The notes: a model not told the origin generated them from the sequence alone. A stretch of DNA of 64,000 bases from an uncultured Hyphomicrobiales bacterium (GCA_903847605.1 CAINED010000013.1:186001-250000); one strand, 5' to 3'. Numbered from the stretch's first letter, positions 28,054 to 38,200 are shown. Numbers and translations: made by a program.

Positions 28054-29271
28054 ATGCGCCTTCGTCCCGAATCTTTTGCCATGACAGTCGTGCTCGCGCT
28101 GATGACAGCGATGGGGCCGATCTCGACCGACCTTTATGTGCCTTCGCTGCCGCATCTGGCGGAGGATTTGAGTACGACCCCTGCCAAAGTGCAGTGGACA
28201 ATGTCCGCGTATCTCATAGGCTTTGCTTTCGGTCAGCTTTTCTATGGCCCGCTGTCGGACAAGCTTGGCCGCAAGCCCGTGCTTTTGTGCGGCTTTTCGA
28301 TATTTCTTCTGGCTACGATCGCCAGCGGCCTTTCCACGTCGATTGAAATGCTGACTCTCGCCCGCGGTTTCCAGGGACTCGGCGGCGCCTGCCCGCAAAT
28401 CCTTGCGCGGGCGATGGTGCGCGACATGTACGAAGGCCATCAGGCCGGCCGCCAGCTTTCGATCATGAGCACAATCATGGGCCTTGCACCCATTCTATCG
28501 CCGCTGGGCGGCGGGCTCCTTGCAATCTTCTTTGGATGGCGCGCCGCCTTCGTCGTGATGTTTGTCGTCGTCGCAGCCTTGACGCTTTCCGTTGTGCTGT
28601 TGCTGCCAGAAACGATCAGGCAAAGGATGGAAGGCGCGCTGTCTGTGAGAAATATCCTCGCGAGTTTTCGCGTCGTGGCGCGCAACCGCATGTGGATGAC
28701 CTATGCGACAATACTCGCCTGTTGCCACATCGGACTGTTCACGTTCATCTCGACTTCGCCCTTCGTGCTGCGCAACATCTATGGGCTCAACCCGCTACAA
28801 TTCGGCATCGGTTTCTCGATCTGCTCCACTGCCTTCGTTCTCGGTGCAGCAACGGGATCGCGACTCGTTTCGCGACTCGGATTGGATGGCACGATCAGAA
28901 TTGGCGTGATCATGCTGGCGAGCGCAGGCGTGCTTCAGGCGCTGGGGCTTTTCCTCATGCCGCACGAGGTGCTGGCGCTGTTTGTTCCGGAAATCATTTT
29001 CTTCGGCGGCATTGGTCTTGTACTGCCGAACTCCGTCGCCGCAGCCTTGTCGCCGTTTCCCGAACGCGCTGGCGCTGCATCGTCTCTGGCGGGTTTTGTC
29101 CAGATGCTCGTTTCGGCGGCCATCGGGCTGATCGTCGTTGCAATGTTGCGCGACAGCGCGTGGCCGCTGGTTTTCATTACACTGTCGACGGGCGTACTGG
29201 CTTTTGTCGTCTTCCAGGCGACAGCCAATCTGCGGCGGAAAAATCAATCCGGTCTCAAGCAATCTCACTGA
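28054..29271 (+). CDS. MFS drug efflux transporter, Bcr/CflA type
   Basis: A proton-driven exporter of about 405 residues with 12 hydrophobic segments. I favour ATG 28054 ('MRLRPESFAMTVVLALMTAMG'); the frame opens 40 codons earlier but that part is not family-like. Landmarks: 'GPISTDLYVPSLPHLAEDL' in TM1 (the Asp typical of Bcr/CflA), 'QLFYGPLSDKLGRKPVL' (motif A after TM2) and 'QGLGGACPQILARAMVRDMY' in TM4. Substrate is not predictable; Bcr/CflA members export bicyclomycin, sulphonamides, chloramphenicol or metabolites. It begins 103 bases from the divergent rimP leader and its last 17 bases overlap the convergent hydrolase gene. Confidence 0.88.
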   Translation: MRLRPESFAMTVVLALMTAMGPISTDLYVPSLPHLAEDLSTTPAKVQWTMSAYLIGFAFGQLFYGPLSDKLGRKPVLLCGFSIFLLATIASGLSTSIEMLTLARGFQGLGGACPQILARAMVRDMYEGHQAGRQLSIMSTIMGLAPILSPLGGGLLAIFFGWRAAFVVMFVVVAALTLSVVLLLPETIRQRMEGALSVRNILASFRVVARNRMWMTYATILACCHIGLFTFISTSPFVLRNIYGLNPLQFGIGFSICSTAFVLGAATGSRLVSRLGLDGTIRIGVIMLASAGVLQALGLFLMPHEVLALFVPEIIFFGGIGLVLPNSVAAALSPFPERAGAASSLAGFVQMLVSAAIGLIVVAMLRDSAWPLVFITLSTGVLAFVVFQATANLRRKNQSGLKQSH

Positions 29272-30064
29272 TGGCGCGGAGCAAGCGCTCGATATCTTCT
29301 TCGCGCGACAGGCGGTGATCACCATCCTTGACGAGAGTCAGCGCCACGGGATCACCGGCAAGGTGTTCAACGAGTTTGAGCGCATGGCTCCAGGGAACAT
29401 CGGGGTCCTGCATGCCCTGCAAGATATGCACGGGGCAGTACGCGCGAATCACGCTGCCGAAAAGCAGGTGTTTGCGTCCATCTTCGATCAGTGCGCGCGT
29501 GACGGGGTAGGGCTCCGGGGCATATTGCGTCGGCCTCATCCAGAAGCCTTTCGTCTCGATCTCCTGGCGCGCGGCCTCGGGGAGCTGGTGCCACATCAGT
29601 TCTTCCGTGAAATCGACGGCAGGCGCGATGAGGACAAGTCCGGCAAGTCTTTCAGCCTCGTTCCGCGCAGCAAGTTCACGCGCGACCAGCAGCGAAATCC
29701 AGCCGCCCATGGAAGAGCCGACGAGAATTTGCGGCCCCTTGGTGAGTTTTCGGATCATGGCGAGGCTTTGAGCCGACCATTGCCCGATCGTTCCCTGCGC
29801 AAATTCCCCTTCGGACTCGCCATGGCCCGAATAATCGAAGCGCAGAAAGGCGCGACCATTGGTGTGTGCCCATTGGGCAATACGTTCCGCCTTCGCCGAG
29901 AGCATGTCGGACTTGAATCCGCCAAGCCAGACAATGCCGGGCCGGTCGTTGCCTGCGGCCGCGGCGTCGATACGCCGCCAGGCGAGGCTCAGCCCGCCAA
30001 GTTCGGGAAGCCTTTGAAACCGGGGAGAAGGCGCTTCCGGCGTTTGCGGTCGGGCATCGTTCAA
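29255..30064 (-). CDS. Alpha/beta hydrolase
   Basis: A 269-residue serine hydrolase. The core has 'IVWLGGFKSDM' (oxyanion region), 'RFDYSGHGES', the nucleophile elbow GxSxG at 116-120 ('GSSMG', Ser118), 'DPDVPW' near the acid and His250 in 'GDHRLS'. The 'LGGFKSDM...DYSGHGES...GSSMGGW' pattern resembles the ABHD10-like esterase/thioesterase group. Substrate unknown. Its end overlaps the convergent MFS gene by 17 bases, and it is divergent from the GT4 gene 73 bases away. Confidence 0.88.
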   Translation of the reverse strand: MNDARPQTPEAPSPRFQRLPELGGLSLAWRRIDAAAAGNDRPGIVWLGGFKSDMLSAKAERIAQWAHTNGRAFLRFDYSGHGESEGEFAQGTIGQWSAQSLAMIRKLTKGPQILVGSSMGGWISLLVARELAARNEAERLAGLVLIAPAVDFTEELMWHQLPEAARQEIETKGFWMRPTQYAPEPYPVTRALIEDGRKHLLFGSVIRAYCPVHILQGMQDPDVPWSHALKLVEHLAGDPVALTLVKDGDHRLSREEDIERLLRAISEIA

Positions 30065-30137
30065 TTTATCAAGCCTTCATGACGACGAGATGCGGCCGGG
30101 GCGCGCGCAGGCGGTTCCTATACCGGGCGGACGGACA

Positions 30138-31388
30138 ATGCGACAGGGCCTGACATTGCCAGCCGCCGGAGACGGACTGCGCGCGCTTTCCGGCCGCACC
30201 ATCCTGCAGATCATCCCGGAACTGGATGCGGGCGGTGCGGAACGGACGGCCGTCGATATTGCGGAAGCCCTCGTCGCAGTGGGCGCACGCGCACTCGTTG
30301 CCAGCGATGGCGGACGCCTCGTCAGCGAATTGCAGGCGCGCGGTGGCTTGTGGGTGCCATTCCCCGCCAAGACCAAAAACCCGCTCAGCATGGCGTTGAA
30401 TGTGCGACGGCTCGCAAAACTCATCCGCTCCGAGCAGGTCGATCTCGTGCACGCCAGATCGCGCGCGCCGGCATGGGTTGCGCTGGGAGCGACGCGCGCC
30501 GCGCGCATTCCTTTCGTGACGACATATCACGGCGCCTATTCAGGAAAATCGGCGCTCAAGATCCGCTACAATTCGGTGATGGCGCGTGGCGATATCGTGA
30601 TCGCAAATTCCCATTTCACGGCGCGGCGCATACTTGAACTGCATCCGTTTGCGCGCGGCCATATTCGCGTGGTTCATCGCGGCACCGATCCCGGCGAGTT
30701 TTCGCCGGCGGCCGTCGATGCAGGACGTGTACGCAAATTGCGCGAAGCGTGGGAGATCTCGCCTGATGAAAGAATCGTGCTTCTTCCCGCGCGCCTGACC
30801 GGGTGGAAAGGGCAACGCGTACTCATCGACGCGGCCGGGCTCCTGCATCAGAAGGGACTTCGCGGCGTACGATACATCCTCGCCGGAGATCCGCAGGGCA
30901 GATCGAATTATATAAAGGAGCTGGACACCGCGATAGCGGCCCAGGGGCTCGATGGGATCGTCAAGCGTGTTGGACATTGTGCGGATATGCCGGCGGCGAT
31001 GATGACGGCGTCGGTGGTTCTCAATTGCTCGACAGAGCCCGAAGCTTTCGGTCGCGTCGCAACCGAAGCACAATTGCTCGGCAAGCCGGTCATCGTTACC
31101 GACATTGGCGCAGCGCCCGAAACAGTTCTGTCGCCACCGGATGTCGCTCCGTCCCAGCGCACGGGCTGGAAGGCGCCCCCCGGCGACCCGCAGGCGCTGG
31201 CGCATGCTCTTGAGACAGTTCTGGGGCTCGGGGCCAGCGATATGGACCAGTTGGCGCACCGGGCGAGGCGGCATGTCGAGAGCAACTTCTCGCTGTCGCA
31301 CATGTGCATCGAAACCCTTGAAATCTATTCCGAACTGATCGATCCGGAGCACAATAGAAACGCACCGGCTCCCGAGTTCGTCTATTGA
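30138..31388 (+). CDS. Glycosyltransferase family 4
   Basis: A GT-B fold transferase that probably adds a sugar from a nucleotide donor to a cell-surface glycan. I start at ATG 30138 (416 residues); an ATG 16 codons earlier is possible. The N-terminal domain has 'ILQIIPELDAGGAERTAVDIAEAL', the acceptor-side pattern of GT4. The C-terminal domain has 'RLTGWKGQRVLIDAAGLL', 'YILAGDP' and the donor-binding 'EAFGRVATEAQLLGKPVIVTDIG' (E-x7-E). No other glycan genes are directly adjacent, so donor and acceptor cannot be named. Confidence 0.9.
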   Translation: MRQGLTLPAAGDGLRALSGRTILQIIPELDAGGAERTAVDIAEALVAVGARALVASDGGRLVSELQARGGLWVPFPAKTKNPLSMALNVRRLAKLIRSEQVDLVHARSRAPAWVALGATRAARIPFVTTYHGAYSGKSALKIRYNSVMARGDIVIANSHFTARRILELHPFARGHIRVVHRGTDPGEFSPAAVDAGRVRKLREAWEISPDERIVLLPARLTGWKGQRVLIDAAGLLHQKGLRGVRYILAGDPQGRSNYIKELDTAIAAQGLDGIVKRVGHCADMPAAMMTASVVLNCSTEPEAFGRVATEAQLLGKPVIVTDIGAAPETVLSPPDVAPSQRTGWKAPPGDPQALAHALETVLGLGASDMDQLAHRARRHVESNFSLSHMCIETLEIYSELIDPEHNRNAPAPEFVY

Positions 31389-31525
31389 ATCCGACTTTTG
31401 GCAAGTTTGACGGCCAAGGGCGTTGACTTCCGCCGCGGCAGACCCGATTCTGGAACTGGGTCAGATCATCCGCGACGCAAGGGCGTTCGCGGCCTTTCGT
31501 GCTGTCTGGTCCGATCAGTGAAAGC

Positions 31526-31542
31526 AAGGAGACAAAGCCATT
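31526..31542 (+). promoter_or_regulatory. Shine-Dalgarno and AUU start codon of infC
   Basis: AAGGAG at 31526-31531 lies 8 bases before ATT 31540-31542, which is in frame with the entire IF-3 domain. No ATG, GTG or TTG in a suitable place would restore the conserved N-terminus; the first GTG in frame (31618) would delete about 26 residues. The AUU start is the known device by which IF-3 limits its own synthesis. Confidence 0.85.
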
Positions 31543-32079
31543 CGCCGCCCAAACAAAGCCCCGCCGACTCCCACCAAAAAAGGTCCGCGCACCAACAAGG
31601 AAATTCGCGTCCGCGAAGTGCAGTTGATCGACGCCGAAGGCAAGAACCGCGGCGTTGTCGAGATCAACGAAGCTCTGCAGCTCGCCGAAGAAGCCGCGAT
31701 GGACCTTGTTGAGATCGTTCCGACCGCCGAACCGCCGGTCTGCAAGATCCTCGATTACGGGAAATTCCGCTTCCTTGAGCAGAAGAAAGCGGCCGAAGCG
31801 CGCAAGCGCCAGAAGGTCGTGGAAATCAAGGAAATCAAGCTGCGGCCGGGCATCGACGACCACGATTACGAAACCAAGATGAAGGCTGTGAAGCGCTTCT
31901 TCGAGGAAGGCGACAAGGTCAAGGTGACCCTTCGCTTCCGTGGCCGCGAACTGGCGCATCAGGATATCGGCTATCGCCTGCTCACCAAGGTCAAGCAGGA
32001 GACGGCGCCCATCGCCAAGGTCGAGGTAGAGCCCTCCATGGAAGGGCGGCAGATGGTGATGATCCTCGCGCCGAAATAG
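31540..32079 (+). CDS. infC: Translation initiation factor IF-3, AUU start
   Basis: IF-3 keeps 30S subunits free and checks the start codon. The start is ATT at 31540, giving 179 residues, a normal alphaproteobacterial size. Reading from there yields the Lys/Pro-rich '[22 protein letters not shown]', then '[14 protein letters not shown]', '[24 protein letters not shown]' and the C-terminal domain '[29 protein letters not shown]' to 'MVMILAPK'. Everything expected is present. Unusually, an efflux-pump gene separates it from rpmI and rplT, which normally follow directly. Confidence 0.96.
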   Translation: MRRPNKAPPTPTKKGPRTNKEIRVREVQLIDAEGKNRGVVEINEALQLAEEAAMDLVEIVPTAEPPVCKILDYGKFRFLEQKKAAEARKRQKVVEIKEIKLRPGIDDHDYETKMKAVKRFFEEGDKVKVTLRFRGRELAHQDIGYRLLTKVKQETAPIAKVEVEPSMEGRQMVMILAPK

Positions 32080-32101
32080 CTTTTTGAGCGCGAAATTACT
32101 G

Positions 32102-32120
32102 GCGGGACCGCCGGTCCCGC
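32102..32120. other. GC-rich palindrome after infC
   Basis: GCGGGACCG (32102-32110) and CGGTCCCGC (32112-32120) are perfect inverted repeats around one central base, 22 bases after the infC stop. There is no T tract, so it is at best a weak or factor-assisted terminator. Confidence 0.4.
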
Positions 32121-32297
32121 GATGCATATATGCGTCCTAGCTCTTCCTCAAACGCATAGACGGCGCGGTGGCCGCGTCTTGCCGACTGCCTTACACTGAC
32201 GGCAACCGAGGCCAGCTTTAAGAAAACTGAGCATTGCCTTCGGGGAAGAATAGCCGCATTCGCGCCAAGCGCCCGGCGCTCAGGAGTAAATCAAGGG

Positions 32298-33773
32298 ATG
32301 ACGGCGACGACGCCTGAAGCCGCTGCGTCCTATCGGCCGCTGACACATCGGGAAACGATGTGGATCGTGCTGGGCGTGCTGGTTCCGGTGTTGATGGCCT
32401 CGCTCGACCAGTCGATGGTGGCGAGCGCATTGCCCACCATCGGGCGCGAATTCGGCGACACGCGCAACCTATCGTGGATCGTTGCAGCAAATCTCCTGAC
32501 AACAACAGCCGCAACGCCGCTCTACGGCAAGTTCAGCGACATCAAGGGCCGGCAGATCACACTCGTCATCGGCATCGGCATCTTCATGATTGGCGCTGTC
32601 GCATCGGCGCTTGCGCCCAACATGCTCTCGCTCATTCTCGCGCGCGCATTGCAGGGCATCGGCAGCGCGGGCCTTGTCTCCATGGCGATGACGGTGCTGG
32701 GCGACGTCGCCGCGCCCAAGCAGCGCGCGCGCTACTACACCTATTTTTCTCTGGTCTATACGAGCGCCGGCGCCATGGGTCCGGCGCTCGGCGGCTTCTA
32801 TTCCGAATATCTGCACTGGACGGCTGTGTTCTGGACCGGCGTGCCGCTCGGCATCGTCGCGATGCTCTTTGCAACGACTCTGCTTCACAAACTGCCGCGC
32901 CACGAGAAGCCGCATAAACTCGATATTCTCGGCGCATTGCTGATTATCGCGGCAAGCTCGACATTCATGTTCATACTCAATGCCGGCGGCAAGACCTGGC
33001 CATGGTTGTCGCCCCAAATCGTTGGCATCGCGGTTCTGTCGTTCGTCTTGTGGATTGCGTTTTTTGCCCGGCTTGCAAAAGCGCCCGAGCCGCTGATCCC
33101 CATCGCGCTGCTTCGCAACCCGATCGTGCGCACGTCCACCATCGCGAATGCCTGCGGGTGGAGCGCCATCATCGGGCTCAACATCTATCTGCCGCTTTAT
33201 CTGCAGGCGGTGCTCGGCATGTCGCCCACCGCTTCAGGACTTTTCCTGATGGTCGTGATGGTGACCGTGAACTCGAGCGCGCTCGGCGGCGCGTGGGTCG
33301 CCGCGCGCGTCGAGCATTACAAGCTCTATCCGACCATCACCTTGCTCATCTGCATCGCCGCGATGAGCTGGATGGCTTACCGGGTCGACAGCATGTCGGT
33401 CTGGGAATTCGAGATTGCACTGGCGATCGCCGGCCTGGGATTCGGGCCAGTCGCCCCGGTGACCACGGTCGCCACCCAAAATGCCGTGAAGCTGCACGAG
33501 CTCGGCACGGCGACGGCCATCATGAGTTTTTCCCGGTCCCTCTTCGCCTCCATGCTGATTACTGCGCTGGGAGCGATCATCCTGCACACGGTAGCCGGGG
33601 TGAATGGCGGGCAGGTGACGACGACCGATCTGGCCGGGAATCGCGAAGCCGCGATATCCGCCTTCCGCTGGCTGTTCTGGATGACCACGGGCTGTTTCGT
33701 CATCACGCTGATGGCTTTCCTGAAAATGGAAGAGCGCCCGCTTCTGAATTCCAATGAAGGGCGCATGGGTTAG
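32298..33773 (+). CDS. MFS efflux transporter, DHA2 (EmrB/QacA) family
   Basis: A 491-residue, 14-helix proton antiporter of the DHA2 group. Evidence: 'VLMASLDQSMVASALPTIGREF' in TM1 (motif D1), 'TPLYGKFSDIKGRQ' (motif A), 'ARALQGIGSAGLVSMAMTVLGDV' in TM4 and 'VYTSAGAMGPALGGF' (motif C) in TM5. Substrate cannot be assigned; no EmrA-type adaptor or TetR regulator lies beside it. Its position between infC and rpmI breaks a normally tight operon. Start at ATG 32298, which follows 'AAATCAAGGG'. It is probably terminated by the hairpin at 33828. Confidence 0.88.
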   Translation: MTATTPEAAASYRPLTHRETMWIVLGVLVPVLMASLDQSMVASALPTIGREFGDTRNLSWIVAANLLTTTAATPLYGKFSDIKGRQITLVIGIGIFMIGAVASALAPNMLSLILARALQGIGSAGLVSMAMTVLGDVAAPKQRARYYTYFSLVYTSAGAMGPALGGFYSEYLHWTAVFWTGVPLGIVAMLFATTLLHKLPRHEKPHKLDILGALLIIAASSTFMFILNAGGKTWPWLSPQIVGIAVLSFVLWIAFFARLAKAPEPLIPIALLRNPIVRTSTIANACGWSAIIGLNIYLPLYLQAVLGMSPTASGLFLMVVMVTVNSSALGGAWVAARVEHYKLYPTITLLICIAAMSWMAYRVDSMSVWEFEIALAIAGLGFGPVAPVTTVATQNAVKLHELGTATAIMSFSRSLFASMLITALGAIILHTVAGVNGGQVTTTDLAGNREAAISAFRWLFWMTTGCFVITLMAFLKMEERPLLNSNEGRMG

Positions 33774-33827
33774 TGGCGGGCTGAGGGCCTTGCGTCCACT
33801 TTCGGCCTCCCTTATAAGGCGCGCCAT

Positions 33828-33867
33828 AACCGCCCGGCCAGTAAGGGCTGCCGTGGCGGTTGTTTTT
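33828..33867 (+). terminator. Terminator-like hairpin after the DHA2 gene, upstream of rpmI
   Basis: AACCGCC (33828-33834) and GGCGGTT (33855-33861) enclose a 20-base loop that can form an inner GGC/GCC pair; GTTTTT follows at 33862-33867. It can end the efflux-pump transcript. Because rpmI begins 81 bases on, it might instead act as an attenuator in the rpmI-rplT leader. Confidence 0.65.
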
Positions 33868-33947
33868 CGCTCATTTCGATGCGAACCGGCGGGCCAGCGG
33901 GCCATAGCCGGCAAAATTTGGGGCCAAAATCCCCGAAGGAGAGCAAA

Positions 33948-34148
33948 ATGCCCAAGTTGAAAACGAAATCGGGCGCCAAAAAGCGCTTCAAGATTACTGG
34001 CACAGGCAAGGTTGTTTATGCCCAGCGCGGCAAGCGCCATGGCATGATCAAGCGCACCAACAAGCAGATCCGGAACCTGCGCGGCACCTCGGTCCTCTTC
34101 AAGACCGACGGCGACAACGTCAAGAAGTACTTCCTTCCGAACGGCTGA
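33948..34148 (+). CDS. rpmI: 50S ribosomal protein L35
   Basis: A 66-residue ribosomal protein beginning at ATG 33948 with GAAGGAG ahead of it. '[22 protein letters not shown]' and '[20 protein letters not shown]' with a C-terminal 'KKYFLPNG' are the full L35 pattern, including its very high Lys/Arg content. It precedes rplT by 44 bases. An in-frame upstream extension exists but is not translated from any good site. Confidence 0.97.
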   Translation: MPKLKTKSGAKKRFKITGTGKVVYAQRGKRHGMIKRTNKQIRNLRGTSVLFKTDGDNVKKYFLPNG

Positions 34149-34192
34149 ACCCTGCTCGCAACGAAATTCCATAGATTTCAAGGAGATCTGCA

Positions 34193-34558
34193 ATGGCTCG
34201 CGTAAAACGGGGCGTTACCGCCCATGCCAAGCACAAGAAGACCATCGACGCGGCGAAAGGCTATCAGGGCCGCCGCAAGAACACGATCCGCACTGCGAAG
34301 GCTGCCGTCGACAAGGCGATGCAGTATTCCTACCGCGACCGCAAGAACAAGAAGCGCACCTTCCGCGCCCTCTGGATCCAGCGCGTCAATGCAGCGGTGC
34401 GGGAATTCGGCCTGACCTACAGCCGATTTATCGACGGCCTCGGCAAGGCTGGGATCGAGATCGACCGCAAGGTTCTGTCGGAAATGGCCATTCACGAGCC
34501 GGCGGCATTCAAGGCCGTGGTCGAGAAGGTCAAGAGCGTGCTGCCCGCAGCCGCCTGA
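34193..34558 (+). CDS. rplT: 50S ribosomal protein L20
   Basis: L20 binds 23S rRNA early in 50S assembly. The 121-residue protein has the long basic N-terminal helix ('[36 protein letters not shown]') and the globular end '[33 protein letters not shown]'. Start ATG 34193 follows AAGGAG. In other bacteria L20 represses its own operon by binding the infC-rpmI leader; here the DHA2 gene would disrupt that layout. A terminator follows at 34589. Confidence 0.98.
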   Translation: MARVKRGVTAHAKHKKTIDAAKGYQGRRKNTIRTAKAAVDKAMQYSYRDRKNKKRTFRALWIQRVNAAVREFGLTYSRFIDGLGKAGIEIDRKVLSEMAIHEPAAFKAVVEKVKSVLPAAA

Positions 34559-34588
34559 CCGGAACAAGGCAACCAGCCTTCCGAGGTT

Positions 34589-34635
34589 AAAGCCCCAGCG
34601 TCGGTTTTCCGCCGCTCATGGGGCTTTTGCTTTTT
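34589..34635 (+). terminator. Intrinsic terminator/attenuator between rplT and pheS
   Basis: AAAGCCCC (34589-34596) pairs with GGGGCTTT (34620-34627), with an inner AGCG/CGCT stem (34597-34600, 34613-34616), followed by TTTTGCTTTTT. It is a good rho-independent terminator 31 bases after rplT, and lies 41 bases before pheS. I see no Phe-rich leader peptide, so I call it a terminator rather than a proven attenuator. Confidence 0.8.
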
Positions 34636-34675
34636 GCAGCTCCTCGCACTGCCATTCACGTAGCAGGAATTCCCG

Positions 34676-35758
34676 ATGTCCGCTCTTGCCGAACTCGAAG
34701 CCTCAACCCTGAGCGCCATAGCCGCCGCCGGCGACGAAAATTCGCTCGAAAACGTCCGTGTCGCTGCACTCGGCAAGAAGGGCACGATTTCTGCCGAACT
34801 GGCGAAACTCGGCAAAATGTCGCCGGACGAGCGCAAGGCAGCCGGCGCGGCGATCAACGCCGTGAAGGACAAGGTCACAGAGGCCCTGACCGCGCGCCGG
34901 ACAGTCCTCAAGGAAGCAGCGCTGGAAGCGCGGCTCGCCAGCGAGACGATCGACGTGACGCTTCCCGTGCGCGAGACGGGTATCGAGACAGGCCGCATCC
35001 ACCCCATTAGCCAGGTGATGGACGAGCTGACCGCGATCTTCGCCGACATGGGCTTTTCCATCGCGGAAGGTCCGGATGTCGAAAGCGATGACTACAATTT
35101 CACCAGGCTGAATTTTCCCGCGGGACATCCCGCGCGTGAAATGCACGACACTTTCTTTTTCGCGCCGGACGCGAATGGCGAACGCAAGCTGTTGCGCACG
35201 CATACCTCGCCTGTGCAGGTGCGCACGATGCTCGCGCAAAAGCCGCCGATCCGCGTGATCTGCCCGGGCCGGACCTATCGTTGCGACAGCGACCAGACGC
35301 ATACGCCGATGTTCCATCAGGTCGAGGGCCTCGTCATCGACAAGAGCGCCCATCTCGGCCATCTCAAATGGATTCTCGAAGAGTTCTGCAAAGCCTTCTT
35401 TGAAGTACCCAGCGTGAAGATGCGCTTCCGTCCGTCCTTCTTCCCGTTCACCGAACCGTCGATGGAAGTCGATATCCAGTGCTCGCGTCAGGGCGGCGAG
35501 ATTCGTTTCGGCGAAGGCAGCGACTGGCTCGAAATTCTCGGCTGCGGCATGGTGCATCCGAACGTGCTGCGTAATTGCGGCGTCGATCCCGACGAATACC
35601 AGGGCTTTGCATGGGGCATGGGCATCGATCGCATCGCGATGCTGAAATACGGCATGCCGGATCTGCGGCCCTTCTTCGAAGCCGATGTGCGCTGGCTGTC
35701 ACATTATGGATTCCGCCCGCTCGATATGCCGACATTGGCCGGCGGATTGAGCGCGTAA
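34676..35758 (+). CDS. pheS: Phenylalanyl-tRNA synthetase alpha subunit
   Basis: The catalytic class II subunit of the (alpha-beta)2 enzyme that charges tRNA-Phe. The 360-residue protein has the N-terminal coiled coil, '[34 protein letters not shown]' (class II motif 1), '[47 protein letters not shown]' (motif 2) and '[35 protein letters not shown]' (motif 3). All are intact. Starts after the rplT terminator and is followed by pheT 11 bases on. Confidence 0.98.
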   Translation: MSALAELEASTLSAIAAAGDENSLENVRVAALGKKGTISAELAKLGKMSPDERKAAGAAINAVKDKVTEALTARRTVLKEAALEARLASETIDVTLPVRETGIETGRIHPISQVMDELTAIFADMGFSIAEGPDVESDDYNFTRLNFPAGHPAREMHDTFFFAPDANGERKLLRTHTSPVQVRTMLAQKPPIRVICPGRTYRCDSDQTHTPMFHQVEGLVIDKSAHLGHLKWILEEFCKAFFEVPSVKMRFRPSFFPFTEPSMEVDIQCSRQGGEIRFGEGSDWLEILGCGMVHPNVLRNCGVDPDEYQGFAWGMGIDRIAMLKYGMPDLRPFFEADVRWLSHYGFRPLDMPTLAGGLSA

Positions 35759-35769
35759 GGAGAGAGACA

Positions 35770-38193
35770 ATGAAATTCACCCTCTCCTGGCTCAAGGATC
35801 ACCTCGACACCAACGCGTCGCTCGACGAGATCGTCGAAACGCTGACGAAGATCGGCCTCGAGGTCGAACATGTCGATGATCCCGCGAAGAAGCTGAAAGA
35901 CTTCATCGTCGCCTATGTCGTCGACGCCAAGCAGCATCCGAATGCGGATCGACTGCGCGTCTGCATGGTCGATACGGGGTCGGGCGCGCCTGTTCAGGTG
36001 GTCTGCGGCGCTCCGAATGCACGCACGGGCATGAAAAGCGTTTTTTCGCCGCCGGGCACTTATATTCCCGGCAAAGACATGACGCTCGGCAAGGGCGTCA
36101 TTCGCGGCGTCGAGTCGAACGGCATGCTGTGCTCCGGCATGGAGTTGCAGCTTTCCGAGGATCACGATGGCATTCTCGATCTGCCTGCGGATGCTCCCGT
36201 CGGTGCACGTTATGTCGATTATGCCGCGATCAGCGATCCCGTCATCGAGATCAATCTCACGCCGAACCGGCCCGATGCGACGGGGGTGCATGGCATCGCG
36301 CGCGATCTTGCTGCAGCCGGCCTCGGCAAGCTGAAAGATCGGCCCGTCAAGCCGGTCGATGGTCACTTCCCCTGCCACGTCGGCGTCTGCCTCAATTTCG
36401 GCGATGACGAGAAACATCTTGCCCCGCTCTTTGTCCTGCGTCTCGTGCGCGGCGTGAAGAACGGACCATCACCCGAATGGATGCAGAAGCGGCTGAAGGC
36501 CATCGGCCTGCGCCCCATCAACGCGCTGGTCGACATCACCAATTACGTCACCTTCGATCGCGGCCGCCCCTTGCATGTCTTCGATGCGAAAAAGGTGACC
36601 GGCAATCTCGTGGTGCGCCACGCGAAGGCGGGTGAAGAAGTCGTCGCACTTGATGGCAAAACCTATGTGATGAGACTGGACAACGTCGTGATCTGCGACG
36701 ACAAGGGCGTCGAATCCATTGCCGGTATCATGGGCGGGGAGCACTCCGGCTGCGATGAAAATACTGTCGATGTTCTCATTGAGTCCGCGCTCTGGGATCC
36801 GATGAATATCGCCCGCTCCGGCCGCGATCTCGGCATCGTCACCGATGCGCGCTATCGCTTCGAACGTGGTGTCGATCCGGCTTTCTGCATTCCCGGCGCG
36901 GAACTTGCGACGCATCTCGTGATGGAGCTTTGCGGCGGAACGCCATCGGCGCTCACTGTCGCGGGTGCGGCCCCCGATGCAACGCGCAACATCGCCTTCC
37001 CGCTCAATGAAGTGGAGCGGCTGACGGGTCTGTCGGTCTCGCGCGAACAAAAGATAACGACGCTCGAGAAACTCGGGTTCGCCGTCGAGGGCAGCGCAGA
37101 AATTGTCGGCGTTTCGGTTCCATCGTGGCGGCCGGATGTCGAAGGCAAGGCCGATCTCGTCGAAGAAATCGTCCGCATTGCCGGCGTCGACAATGTGCAG
37201 TCCGTGCCATTGCCCCGCGCTCATGCCGAAGTCGCGAAGCCCATATTGACGCTCCTGCAAAAGCGCACGCGGCAGGCGCGTCGCGCTCTGGCCACGCAGG
37301 GCCTTGTCGAAGCCGTGACATGGTCCTTCATCTCGAAAGATCGCGCCGACATGTTCGGCGGCGGCAAGCCGGAACTGGCGCTTGCCAATCCCATTGCTTC
37401 CGATCTCTCGGACATGCGTCCTTCGCTGCTGCCCGGACTTCTCGCCGCCGCGCAACGCAATGCCGACCGTGGCTTCGGGGACGTCGCCCTGTTCGAAGTC
37501 GGCCAGATATTTTTGGGCGCTGGCGAAAAGGATCAGCGCATCGCTGCAGCGTCCATTCGCCGTGGTACAGCCAAGCCAAACGGCGCGGGCCGTCACTGGG
37601 CACAACGTGCCGGCAATGTGGACGCCTTCGACGCGAAAGCGGATGCGATGACGCTGCTGGGGAACCTCGGCGTCCCCGTGGGCGGCCTGCACATCGTATC
37701 GGGGGCGCCATCGTATTTTCACTCCGGCCGTTCCGGCACGATGCAATTCGGCCCCAAGAATATCATCGGCTATTTCGGCGAGTTCCATCCGCGCGCACTG
37801 GAAGCGATGGATATCAGCGGGCCGCTTTGCGGATTCGAAATTCATCTCGACGCACTGCCCGCGCCAAAGGCCAAGCCCACCAAGGTCAAGGCCAAACTCG
37901 AAATGTCCGAGTTCATGCCGCTGGAACGCGACTTTGCTTTCGTAGTCGATAAGAACGTGAAGGCTGGCGACATCGTCAAAGCTGCGCAAGCTGCTGAAAA
38001 AAGACTCATTTCCGGGGTCAATCTGTTCGACGTCTATGAAGGCGCAGGCATTCCCGATGGCAAGAAATCGATCGCCATCGCCGTGACCCTGCAGCCACGC
38101 GAGAAGACACTCACGGATCAGGAAATCGATGCTGTCGCAGGAAAGATCGTTGCCGAAGTTGCAAAGAAGACCGGAGCCACATTGCGCGGATAA
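35770..38193 (+). CDS. pheT: Phenylalanyl-tRNA synthetase beta subunit
   Basis: The larger, tRNA-binding and editing subunit. I start at ATG 35770 ('[33 protein letters not shown]'), preceded by GGAGAGAG, giving 807 residues; the open frame extends into pheS but that part is not real. An OB-fold tRNA-binding domain ('[24 protein letters not shown]') is followed by the B3/B4 editing domains, B5 ('[23 protein letters not shown]'), the inactive synthetase-like core and a C-terminal ferredoxin-like anticodon-binding domain ending '[16 protein letters not shown]'. It overlaps nothing and is 11 bases from pheS, so the two are co-translated. Confidence 0.98.
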   Translation: MKFTLSWLKDHLDTNASLDEIVETLTKIGLEVEHVDDPAKKLKDFIVAYVVDAKQHPNADRLRVCMVDTGSGAPVQVVCGAPNARTGMKSVFSPPGTYIPGKDMTLGKGVIRGVESNGMLCSGMELQLSEDHDGILDLPADAPVGARYVDYAAISDPVIEINLTPNRPDATGVHGIARDLAAAGLGKLKDRPVKPVDGHFPCHVGVCLNFGDDEKHLAPLFVLRLVRGVKNGPSPEWMQKRLKAIGLRPINALVDITNYVTFDRGRPLHVFDAKKVTGNLVVRHAKAGEEVVALDGKTYVMRLDNVVICDDKGVESIAGIMGGEHSGCDENTVDVLIESALWDPMNIARSGRDLGIVTDARYRFERGVDPAFCIPGAELATHLVMELCGGTPSALTVAGAAPDATRNIAFPLNEVERLTGLSVSREQKITTLEKLGFAVEGSAEIVGVSVPSWRPDVEGKADLVEEIVRIAGVDNVQSVPLPRAHAEVAKPILTLLQKRTRQARRALATQGLVEAVTWSFISKDRADMFGGGKPELALANPIASDLSDMRPSLLPGLLAAAQRNADRGFGDVALFEVGQIFLGAGEKDQRIAAASIRRGTAKPNGAGRHWAQRAGNVDAFDAKADAMTLLGNLGVPVGGLHIVSGAPSYFHSGRSGTMQFGPKNIIGYFGEFHPRALEAMDISGPLCGFEIHLDALPAPKAKPTKVKAKLEMSEFMPLERDFAFVVDKNVKAGDIVKAAQAAEKRLISGVNLFDVYEGAGIPDGKKSIAIAVTLQPREKTLTDQEIDAVAGKIVAEVAKKTGATLRG

Positions 38194-38200
38194 TCGCGTC

